A stretch of DNA of 64,000 nt from Kineosporia babensis (GTDB lineage: Bacteria > Actinomycetota > Actinomycetes > Actinomycetales > Kineosporiaceae): NCBI RefSeq assembly GCF_021129305.1, contig NZ_JAJOMB010000001.1:496001-560000 (forward strand). Direction: 5' to 3'. The position numbers were made by a program, and so were the translations under genes. The notes beneath the pieces were generated by a model, which made no database searches, had not been told where the DNA came from, and saw only the letters and a list, made by a program, of their open reading frames with translations. Positions within the stretch are counted from its first letter, which is position 1, and each line of letters begins with the position of its first letter. Below, one piece after another: positions 1 to 7,096 of this stretch.

Positions 1-331
1 GCAGGAAACCGCTGGCCCCCACCCGGATCGCACCGAGGACGTACTCCTCGTCGTCGAACGTGGTCAGGATCAGCACGGCGGGCAGGTGCGCACCGGCGGC
101 GCCGGCGTCGACCAGCCGGCGGGTGGCCTCGATCCCGTCCAGCACCGGCATCCGGATGTCCATCAGCACCACGTCGGGGCGTACCTCGGCCACCATGGTC
201 AGGGCGGAGGCGCCGTCGGCAGCCTCACCGACCACGGTCAGATCGCTCTCGTGGTCGATGATCATCCGCAGCCCCGCCCGGATCACCCCTTGGTCGTCGA
301 CGACGGCGACACGGATCGATTCGCTCAGCAC
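1..331 (-). CDS. Response regulator, NarL/LuxR type (3' part outside window)
   Basis: This is the N-terminal receiver domain of a response regulator. The acidic pair (VVDDQ) and the phospho-acceptor Asp in VVLMDIRMP are visible, followed by the switch Thr in LILTTFDD. The C-terminal DNA-binding domain lies beyond base 1, so the LuxR-type assignment rests on the partner kinase family and receiver style. An ATG at 340 abuts the AGGAGG at 341-346 with no spacer. The GTG at 331, nine bases from that SD, is the better start. It lies 123 bases downstream of a histidine kinase on the same strand and is presumably its partner. Confidence 0.85.
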   Translation of the reverse strand, partial: MLSESIRVAVVDDQGVIRAGLRMIIDHESDLTVVGEAADGASALTMVAEVRPDVVLMDIRMPVLDGIEATRRLVDAGAAGAHLPAVLILTTFDDEEYVLGAIRVGASGFL

Positions 332-368
332 GCGGTTCATCCTCCTGGTTTTTGCTTACGGACGCGGT

Positions 369-402
369 GCGCCCCTTTGGTGCCCGAAGGCACCTGGGCG
401 CG
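369..402 (-). terminator. Nested hairpin between kinase and response regulator
   Basis: A GGTGCC-cgaa-GGCACC stem-loop (379-394) is nested inside a GCGCCC/GGGCGC pair. It sits between the kinase stop and the regulator's SD. There is no clear U-run, so it could equally be an attenuator or an mRNA-stability element. Confidence 0.4.
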
Positions 403-454
403 GGGAGCGTCCATTTGTTTGAGGACGTTTGTGCTTTGGCTGGGTGGGAGGGTT

Positions 455-1804
455 TCAGCCGGCGTGGGGCAGGGCCTGCGGGGGTTCGCTTTCCATCGCC
501 ATGGCCAGGCGCGCCCGTACCAGCCAGCCGCCCAGGTGCGAACGGCCGATCTCCAGGGTGCCGTCGCACGAGGCCGCCCGCTCACGCATCCCGACCAGAC
601 CGTGCCCGGAACCGAAGGTGGGGGTACGACGCACCGGCATGGGCTGACTCGCGCCGATCCCCGCCAGCGGAATCCCGGCGGGCTGGGTGTTGCGGGTCTT
701 CTGGGCGCCGCCATCGTCGTGCACCTCGATCAGCAGCTGACCCCCAGAAGTCAGCACCAGGACCAGCGCCTGCCTGGCCCGGGCGTGGATCAGCGCGTTG
801 GTCAGCGACTCCTGCACGATCCGGACCGCGGCCAGCTCGACCGCGGCGGGCAGGATCGGCTGGATCGGGGGCAGTCGCAGGTCGACCGGCATCCCGACGG
901 CCTCCATCCGGGCCGCGATCTGGGGGATCTCGGCCAGCGTGGCCTGCGGGGTGAGGCTGCCGCCGGAATCGGTGGAACGCAGCACCCGCACCACCTGACG
1001 CATCGCGGCCAGGGTGTGCTGCCCGTCCAGGGCGATCCAGCGCACCGCGTCGCGCAGCTGCTCGGGCTGGGTGTCGGCGACCCGGTCCGCCGCCTGGGCC
1101 CGCAGCACCACCGCACTGATGTGGTGTGCCACCACGTCGTGCAGCTCCCGCGCGATCCGGGTGCGCTCGGCGGTGACCATCTGGTCGGTCTCGATCTGCC
1201 GCAACCGTTCCACCTCCTCCTGCCGCCGGCGCAGCTCCTCATTGGCCCGCCGCTGCTGGTACGACGCGCGACCGAGCAGAACGGTGGCGATGAAGGCGGC
1301 CGCGAAGAGTCCGGTGCGGGAGGGAGCGAAGTCCCACAGTGTCGGCAGGTCGCCGTACTCGATCATGTATTTCAGCCACCAGTCGGCCGGATTGAACCCA
1401 CTGGCGAAGATCAGCCGCAGCAGTCCGCCCAGACCAATCAGCAACACCCAGGGGGTACGCATCGCCCCACGAGCGGCCACCGTGTAGCCGGCCAGGGCGT
1501 AGGGAATGACGTGCCAGTAGGTCATCATCCACTGGCCGTAGGCGTCGGGGTAGAGCAGAGCGACCCCGACCAGAGTGAGGCGGGGGAAGCGGTCGCGGGT
1601 CAGCAGAACGAGCACCACTGCCCAGCCCAGGGACTGGTACGGCCCCTGACCGATCCGCGGATACCACTCCCCGTAGGTCGACAGCCAGTTCATCCCGAGC
1701 CACCAGCCCGCGCCCACCAGAGCTGCGATCAGCACGGCCCGGGGTGGAGGCAGGATCCGATCACGCAGGAAGAGCCAGGCCCGCAGCGCTGGATGGATCG
1801 TCAC
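455..1804 (-). CDS. Sensor histidine kinase, HisKA_3 (DesK/NarX-like)
   Basis: The N-terminal ~170 residues carry several hydrophobic membrane segments. A short coiled coil (EELRRRQEEVERLRQ) follows. The dimerisation/phospho-acceptor box RIARELHDVVAHH has its His near residue 220, and the C-terminal HATPase_c has the N box (LTNALIHARA) and G box (GHGLVGMRERA). This is the architecture of NarL-family kinases. The start is uncertain. An open frame reaches 1948, but a GTG at 1804 gives a normal protein of about 449 residues and leaves a divergent promoter region before the FemABX gene. A strong AGGAGGAGG lies near 1841-1849, too far from that GTG to be ideal. The signal sensed cannot be inferred. 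Confidence 0.85.
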   Translation of the reverse strand: MTIHPALRAWLFLRDRILPPPRAVLIAALVGAGWWLGMNWLSTYGEWYPRIGQGPYQSLGWAVVLVLLTRDRFPRLTLVGVALLYPDAYGQWMMTYWHVIPYALAGYTVAARGAMRTPWVLLIGLGGLLRLIFASGFNPADWWLKYMIEYGDLPTLWDFAPSRTGLFAAAFIATVLLGRASYQQRRANEELRRRQEEVERLRQIETDQMVTAERTRIARELHDVVAHHISAVVLRAQAADRVADTQPEQLRDAVRWIALDGQHTLAAMRQVVRVLRSTDSGGSLTPQATLAEIPQIAARMEAVGMPVDLRLPPIQPILPAAVELAAVRIVQESLTNALIHARARQALVLVLTSGGQLLIEVHDDGGAQKTRNTQPAGIPLAGIGASQPMPVRRTPTFGSGHGLVGMRERAASCDGTLEIGRSHLGGWLVRARLAMAMESEPPQALPHAG

Positions 1805-1957
1805 CGTCCGACCATACGACCAGCTGAGTGGCCGGTTCCTCCTCCTGGAGGATGAACGGCAGCCGTCCAGAACCTCGTTCTGTAGGAGGACCGGGCCGGC
1901 AGGCGGACCCTCCCGTGGCCCGATGTGCGGCCTGACCTGCACAGCCACGCTCTAGCC

Positions 1958-3142
1958 ATGGCTGGAAACGATCTCTTCGACCACCTGGTACACCCCGAGC
2001 CCACGCTGTGGCCCGGGGTGCGGCCGGCCGTGGCGGTGCGCCCGATCAGCGCCGCCGAGCACGAGCGGTTCGCCGAGTCGAACGCCGCCAGCATCCTGCA
2101 GACGCCGGCCTGGGCCGGGGTCAAGCGCTCCTGGCGCAGCGAGAGCCTGGGCTGGATCGAGGACGGTGAACTGGTCGGCGCTGCGCTAGTGCTGCACCGG
2201 CCGGTCCCGGGCACCAATCGCAGCCTGGCCTACGTGCCCGAGGGCCCGACGCTGCCCTGGCAGCGGGTGGTCACCGATCCTGCCCTGTGGCTGGACCCGT
2301 TTCTGGAGCACCTGCGCGCCCAGCACGCCTTCGCCGTGCGGATCGGGCCCACGCAGGCGGTGCGCAGCTGGGAAACCACGACGGCCAAGCGCGGCTTGTC
2401 CTCACCGGATCTGCGCCGCTTCTCGGACCTCGCCCCGGATCGTTACGAGCGGGACGGCGTGGCGCTGCTGAAAGTGCTTTCGGCGCAGGGATGGACCTCG
2501 CTGGAGGACGAGTCCGGGGCCTTCACGGCCGGTCAGCCCCGGCTGGGGGTACGACTGGATCTGCGCGAGCGCACCCCGGAGCAGTTGCTGAAGGGGATGA
2601 ATCAGCAGTGGCGGCGTAACGTCAAGCGGTCGATCGCGGCGGGGGTCAGCGTGCGGCCGGGCGTGAAGGGCGACCTGGCGGTGTTTCACCGGTTGTACGT
2701 GGAAACCGGTGAGCGCGACGGGTTCACGCCCCGGCCGCTGAGTTACTTCGAGCAGATGTGGGACGCGTTGGGTCCGGTTCTGCGGCTCTGGGTCGGCGAG
2801 GTCGAGGGGCAGGCTCTGGCGGCTGCGCTCACCGTGGATACCGACCGCACCTGCTGGTACACGTACGGCGGTTCCACCTCTCAGCGCCGCGAGGTCCAGG
2901 CCAGCACAGCTGTGCAATGGGCGGCCGTGCAGGCCGCGCTGGCCCGCGGCAACTGGATGTACGACCTGCGGGGCATCGCCGACACTCTGGACGAGAACGA
3001 GAAGCTTTCCGGACTGCTGCGTTTCAAGCTCGGCCTGGGCGGAACCGTGCAGGAGACCACGGGCGAGTGGGAGTACACCCTGTCTCCGTTGTGGCACCGG
3101 GCTTTTCAGTTGCATCAGCGGATACAGAAGGCGCGGTCATGA
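1958..3142 (+). CDS. FemABX-family aminoacyl transferase (peptidoglycan cross-bridge type)
   Basis: A soluble protein of about 394 residues with two GNAT-like halves, as in FemA/FemB/FemX enzymes that transfer amino acids from aminoacyl-tRNA to lipid II peptide stems. Typical signatures are the N-terminal SILQTPAWAGVK, the central MNQQWRRNVKRS patch and the C-terminal WYTYGGSTSQRRE...MYDLRGIADT region. The ATG at 1958 is chosen because the family begins just before such a segment; an in-frame start at 1925 would add 11 residues. It overlaps the next gene (racemase-like) by the ATGA arrangement. That suggests a coupled pair supplying and attaching a cross-bridge amino acid. The amino acid transferred cannot be read from the sequence. 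Confidence 0.85.
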   Translation: MAGNDLFDHLVHPEPTLWPGVRPAVAVRPISAAEHERFAESNAASILQTPAWAGVKRSWRSESLGWIEDGELVGAALVLHRPVPGTNRSLAYVPEGPTLPWQRVVTDPALWLDPFLEHLRAQHAFAVRIGPTQAVRSWETTTAKRGLSSPDLRRFSDLAPDRYERDGVALLKVLSAQGWTSLEDESGAFTAGQPRLGVRLDLRERTPEQLLKGMNQQWRRNVKRSIAAGVSVRPGVKGDLAVFHRLYVETGERDGFTPRPLSYFEQMWDALGPVLRLWVGEVEGQALAAALTVDTDRTCWYTYGGSTSQRREVQASTAVQWAAVQAALARGNWMYDLRGIADTLDENEKLSGLLRFKLGLGGTVQETTGEWEYTLSPLWHRAFQLHQRIQKARS

Positions 3143-4194
3143 CTTTTCGGCTCAGCATCGACGAACCTCGCTGGCAGAGCGGTGTGCGGCGGGCGGCTCA
3201 GCAGCTGCCGGGCCTGGTCCCGGTGATCAAGGGCAACGGTTACGGCTTCGGACGCGAGCGGCTGGCGCAGCTGTCGGCACGGCTGGGGGTGGACACGGTA
3301 GCGGTCGGCACCGAGTCCGAGATCGCTTCGGTGCGGCGGTTCTTCCACGGCACGATTGCGGTGATGGCTCCGCTGACCTTGGCCGACCTGCGGTCGTCGA
3401 CACCGGCGATCGGGGTGTTGCGGACCGTGGCGCATGCCGATGTGGTGCGTCGGCTGGCCGAACTCGACGGGCCGGAGGTGGTTCTGGAGCTGGACTCACC
3501 GGTGCACCGGCACGGCGTGACGCTGACCGAACTCCCTGAACTGGCCGAGCCGCTGCGCCGGGTGCGACTGGCCGGGGTGGCGATGCATCTGCCCAGCGGG
3601 GGTGATCGGCGGCGAGTGCTGGATTCGGTGCACCAGGCGCTGGCTGCGCTGCGGGCAGCCGGGATCACGGTGAGCACCTTGTGGGTGTCGCACCTGAGCG
3701 CGTCGGAACTGGCCTCCATCCAGGGCGTTGAGGTGCGGCCACGGGTGGGTACGAGTCTGTGGCTGTCCGACCGTCAGAGCTTCACCGTCACCGGCACGGT
3801 GCTGGACGTGCGCCGGATGCCGCCTCGGCAGGCGGTGGGCTATCGGCAGCGGCGGTTTTCCGGGGGCACGTTGCTGGTGGTCTCCGGGGGTACCGCGCAC
3901 GGGGTCGGGCTGTATGCCAGTGCGGCACACGCCGGGCTGCGGGATGCGCTGAAGGGTGCGGTGCTCGGGGCGGTGCGGGGAGCAGGCTGGGCTCCTTCAC
4001 CGTTCCACTGGCAGGGCCATCGGCTGAACTTTGCCGATGTCGCCCACATGCAGGTCTCGATGCTCGCCGTACCGGAGCACCGGGCCGCTCCGGCGGTGGG
4101 CGACCGGCTGATCTGTGACACCCGGATGACGGTGAGTACTTTCGATGCGGTCGAACTCGACCCCCAGCGTCCTGAATTCACCGCGGCGTCCTGA
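3139..4194 (+). CDS. Alanine-racemase-like PLP enzyme
   Basis: Fold-type III PLP enzyme of 351 residues. The PLP lysine lies in VIKGNGYGFG near residue 31, where canonical Alr has VKADAYGHG. A TIM-barrel region follows, including HLPSGG and SHLSASELA, then RPRVGTSLW and a C-terminal beta domain with AVGYRQRRF. The sequence is noticeably divergent. The usual C-terminal GYADG motif reads VSGGTAHGVGL, so it may not be a bona fide alanine racemase. The start ATG overlaps the FemABX stop (ATGA), implying translational coupling. Possible roles are racemising a cross-bridge amino acid or acting as a YggS-like PLP protein. Confidence 0.7.
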   Translation: MTFRLSIDEPRWQSGVRRAAQQLPGLVPVIKGNGYGFGRERLAQLSARLGVDTVAVGTESEIASVRRFFHGTIAVMAPLTLADLRSSTPAIGVLRTVAHADVVRRLAELDGPEVVLELDSPVHRHGVTLTELPELAEPLRRVRLAGVAMHLPSGGDRRRVLDSVHQALAALRAAGITVSTLWVSHLSASELASIQGVEVRPRVGTSLWLSDRQSFTVTGTVLDVRRMPPRQAVGYRQRRFSGGTLLVVSGGTAHGVGLYASAAHAGLRDALKGAVLGAVRGAGWAPSPFHWQGHRLNFADVAHMQVSMLAVPEHRAAPAVGDRLICDTRMTVSTFDAVELDPQRPEFTAAS

Positions 4195-4324
4195 GCTCTT
4201 CGTGGCGCCTTGAGGCAGTTCGTCCCCACTTCGGAACTTGTCGGGTTACCGTCGAGTTGAACCCTCCAGCGGGCCCGACGACGTGCCGATCAGGGTGGTA
4301 CTTGCCGGTTTCGGGGAGGGCGCA

Positions 4325-5704
4325 GTGGAACGTCGGCGCGGCCGTGCCTTCACAGCGTCACTGGCCCTGCTCTCCGTGGTGGCCGTGGCCGGCGGGGTGA
4401 CCTGGCTGGCCTCCAGCCACAGCCGGATCCCGGCCTCTGCGCAGACCGATACCGCGCGCTGCGTCACCGCGGCCTTCCCAGGTGAAAGTGAGACGCTGGC
4501 GCCTTCACCCTCGCCTTCTGTCTCCTCCTCGCTCGAACCCACGCCGGCTCCGACCCCGGCGGCCAAGCTGATCCCGGCCGGCTGGAACGGGGTCTGGAGC
4601 ACCTCGATGCAGGACCTGGACGGCCCGGACGTCAGCGGCCGCACCCTGCGCCAGATCGTGCTGCCGACTGCTGGGGGCACCAGTTTCCGGATCCGGCTGG
4701 CCAACACCTTCGGCACCGAACCGCTGCGGCTGTCCCGGGCCACCGCGGCCCTGGCGGTCGGCAGTGGCTCGCCCGACCTGCGCTCCGGCACCGCCCGCCG
4801 GGTCACGTTCGAGGGTGCGGCCGAGGTCGAGATCCCGCCGGGCGGAAAGGTGGTCAGCGATCCGGTCGAGCTGGCCTTCCGCTTCGGCCAGCCGCTGGCG
4901 GTGGACCTGGTGCCGCAGGGCCCGGCCACCGCGGGCTCCGGGCACAGCCGGTCGATCGCCACGTCGTACCTGGGCGAGGGCGACATGGCCGGCCAGACCT
5001 CGGGGGCGGCGTTCGCCGGCACCGTGCGCTCGTGGTTCTGGCTGGAGGGGATCGACGTGCCCGACCCGGTCGGCGCGGGCGCGATCAGCACCTTCGGCGA
5101 CTCGATCACCGAGGGGATGAGCTCCACCGTCGACGGCAACCGGCGCTGGCCCGACCGGCTGTCGGCCCGGCTGCGGGCCGAGCCCACCACCGGCCCGATC
5201 GGCGTGCTGAACGAGGGCATCGGCGGCAACCGGGTGGTCTCGGAGAACCTGAGCTGCGCCTCACCCAGTGCCTCCGGCCTGCGCCGGTTCGAGCACGACG
5301 TGCTGAGCCGGACCGACGTGCGGGTGGTGGTGATCGCGCTGGGGATCAACGACATCGGCTCGGGCACCCCGGCCACCACGGTGATCGACGGCCTGACCGT
5401 GTTGACCGACCGGGCCAGGGAGCACGGCCTGCGGGTGGTCGCGGCCACGCTGACGCCGTTCAGCTGCGACGGCGGCTGCCTGACGCCGGAGAAGGAGCAA
5501 CAGCGCACCCTGGTGAACGACTGGATCCGCAGCACCGACATCTTCGACGCGGTGGTCGACTTCGACGCCGCGGTGCGCGATCCGGCCGACCCGCAGCGGA
5601 TGCTGGCGGCCTACGACTCCGGCGACGACCTGCATCCCAGCGATGCCGGGATGCAGGCGATGGCCGACGCTTTCGACCTGGCAGCGCTACTCGGGATCGG
5701 GTAG
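4325..5704 (+). CDS. Secreted/anchored SGNH (GDSL) hydrolase
   Basis: 459 residues. The GTG at 4325 follows a GGGGAGGG SD; an upstream in-frame start at 4238 would add 29 residues ahead of the signal anchor. A hydrophobic segment near residues 12-30 is followed by a Pro/Ser/Thr linker, a beta-rich domain of about 150 residues and an SGNH hydrolase domain. All four blocks are visible: GDSITEG (nucleophile Ser), GGNR (Gly/Asn), GIND and the C-terminal DDLHPS catalytic Asp-x-x-His. The family comprises esterases and lipases acting on acetylated polysaccharides or lipids. The substrate here is unknown. Its last bases overlap the next gene on the other strand. Confidence 0.85.
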   Translation: MERRRGRAFTASLALLSVVAVAGGVTWLASSHSRIPASAQTDTARCVTAAFPGESETLAPSPSPSVSSSLEPTPAPTPAAKLIPAGWNGVWSTSMQDLDGPDVSGRTLRQIVLPTAGGTSFRIRLANTFGTEPLRLSRATAALAVGSGSPDLRSGTARRVTFEGAAEVEIPPGGKVVSDPVELAFRFGQPLAVDLVPQGPATAGSGHSRSIATSYLGEGDMAGQTSGAAFAGTVRSWFWLEGIDVPDPVGAGAISTFGDSITEGMSSTVDGNRRWPDRLSARLRAEPTTGPIGVLNEGIGGNRVVSENLSCASPSASGLRRFEHDVLSRTDVRVVVIALGINDIGSGTPATTVIDGLTVLTDRAREHGLRVVAATLTPFSCDGGCLTPEKEQQRTLVNDWIRSTDIFDAVVDFDAAVRDPADPQRMLAAYDSGDDLHPSDAGMQAMADAFDLAALLGIG

Positions 5705-6115
5705 CCCGGCCTCCATCGACATCGAGCCGGGCCCGGGTTTGGGCCGGCGTGGCTCGCGCACCCCGGCCGAGCCGCCCTCGTCATTACCGAAGCCTTCCGG
5801 CCAGGGCCCGCTGCCGAAGACCGATCCACCTCGGCGCCGGCCCCCGACCAGCACCCGCTCGCGGTCGGCCCGCCAGCTGGCCATCTTCAGCGGGCCGTGA
5901 GCCTTGACCCAGCTCTGGGCGATCTCGGTACTGACCTTCAGCGCCGCCTCGGAGTGCGTCTCGGCCCGGACCCCGGAGGCCGTGACGGCCAGCGTGCCGT
6001 CCGCGGCGATCATCCGGATCGAGGAACCCAGCGGCCGGCCCGGGCTGTGTTTCCGCTCGAAGGCCGAGCGCAGACCGGGCGTCTCGAACGTCATTGCAAC
6101 CGTGTACTTGGCCAT
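5687..6115 (-). CDS. Hypothetical protein, 142 residues
   Basis: The ATG at 6115 (MAKYTVAMTFETPGL) has a good GGAGGGGA SD and is preferred over the longer open frame to 6205. The first ~95 residues look like a small folded alpha/beta domain. The tail is rich in Gly, Pro, Arg and Ser and likely disordered. There is no signal peptide and no membrane segment. I do not recognise the family. It is convergent with the SGNH hydrolase (18-base tail overlap) and divergent from the HAD phosphatase. Confidence 0.6.
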   Translation of the reverse strand: MAKYTVAMTFETPGLRSAFERKHSPGRPLGSSIRMIAADGTLAVTASGVRAETHSEAALKVSTEIAQSWVKAHGPLKMASWRADRERVLVGGRRRGGSVFGSGPWPEGFGNDEGGSAGVREPRRPKPGPGSMSMEAGLPDPE

Positions 6116-6267
6116 GTCCCCTCCTGGCGGTCGACGGATCAGCATTTCGATTGTGGGCCGTGACCTACCGGCGGGTCTACGGCAGTACCGTTCCGGGACG
6201 GGCATTCCGCGTAGAGCCGAATCCGGCCCGGAACCGGACGGAACGCCCCAAAGAGACTGGAGAACGT

Positions 6268-7044
6268 ATGAAGACGCGGGAGATCCGCTGCTGGCTGACG
6301 GACATGGACGGCGTTCTCGTACATGAGGGGGTGGCCCTGCCCGGGGCCGCCGAGTTCCTGGGCAAGCTTCAGGAGAACGAGCGGCCCTTCCTGGTGCTGA
6401 CCAACAACTCCATCTACACCGCCCGCGACCTGCGGGCCCGGCTGCTGGCCTCCGGCCTGGACGTGCCGGAGGCCTCGATCTGGACCTCCGCCCTGGCCAC
6501 CGCCCAGTTCCTGGCAGACCAGGAGCCCGGCGGCCGGGCCTACGTGATCGGTGAGGCCGGGCTGACCACCGCGCTGCACGAGGCCGGTTACGTGCTCACC
6601 GACACCGCACCGGACTTCGTCGTGCTCGGCGAGACCCGGACGTACTCGTTCGAGGCGATCACCAAGGCGATCCGGCTGATCGAGGGCGGCGCCCGGTTCA
6701 TCGCCACCAACCCGGACCCGACCGGGCCCTCGGCCGAGGGCCCGCTGCCGGCCTGCGGGGCGGTGGCGGCGCTGATCACCCGGGCCACCGGGCGCGAGCC
6801 GTACATCGTCGGCAAGCCCAACCCGATGATGTTCCGCAGCGCACTGAACGCGATCGACGCGCACTCGGAGTACACCGCGATGATCGGCGACCGGATGGAC
6901 ACCGACGTGGTCGCCGGGATGGAGGCCGGCCTGGAGACCTTCCTGGTGCTCACCGGCTCGACCACCCAGGAGGACGTGCAGCGTTACCCGTTCCGCCCGT
7001 CCCACATCGTGCCCTCGATCGAGAGCCTGGTGGAACTGGTCTGA
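6268..7044 (+). CDS. HAD-superfamily subfamily IIA phosphatase, NagD-like
   Basis: 258 residues. HAD motif I is LTDMDGVLVHEG, with both Asp residues. Motif II lies in LVLTNNS and motif III in VGKPNPMMF. Motif IV is MIGDRMDTDV. The cap between motifs II and III is the C2a type seen in NagD/pyridoxal-phosphate and p-nitrophenyl phosphatases. It is cytosolic and probably removes phosphate from a small metabolite such as a nucleotide or sugar phosphate. The ATG at 6268 has GGAGAACGT upstream. It is monocistronic and ends at a bidirectional hairpin. Confidence 0.88.
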   Translation: MKTREIRCWLTDMDGVLVHEGVALPGAAEFLGKLQENERPFLVLTNNSIYTARDLRARLLASGLDVPEASIWTSALATAQFLADQEPGGRAYVIGEAGLTTALHEAGYVLTDTAPDFVVLGETRTYSFEAITKAIRLIEGGARFIATNPDPTGPSAEGPLPACGAVAALITRATGREPYIVGKPNPMMFRSALNAIDAHSEYTAMIGDRMDTDVVAGMEAGLETFLVLTGSTTQEDVQRYPFRPSHIVPSIESLVELV

Positions 7045-7054
7045 GCACAAGGGT

Positions 7055-7091
7055 TTCCGCGTCGCTGGGCCCTCCACCCAGCGACGCGGAA
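7055..7091. terminator. Bidirectional intrinsic terminator
   Basis: A perfect 15-bp inverted repeat (7055-7069 with 7077-7091) has a 7-base loop and lies between two convergent genes (HAD phosphatase and ABC permease). Confidence 0.8.
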
Positions 7092-7096
7092 GTCTT

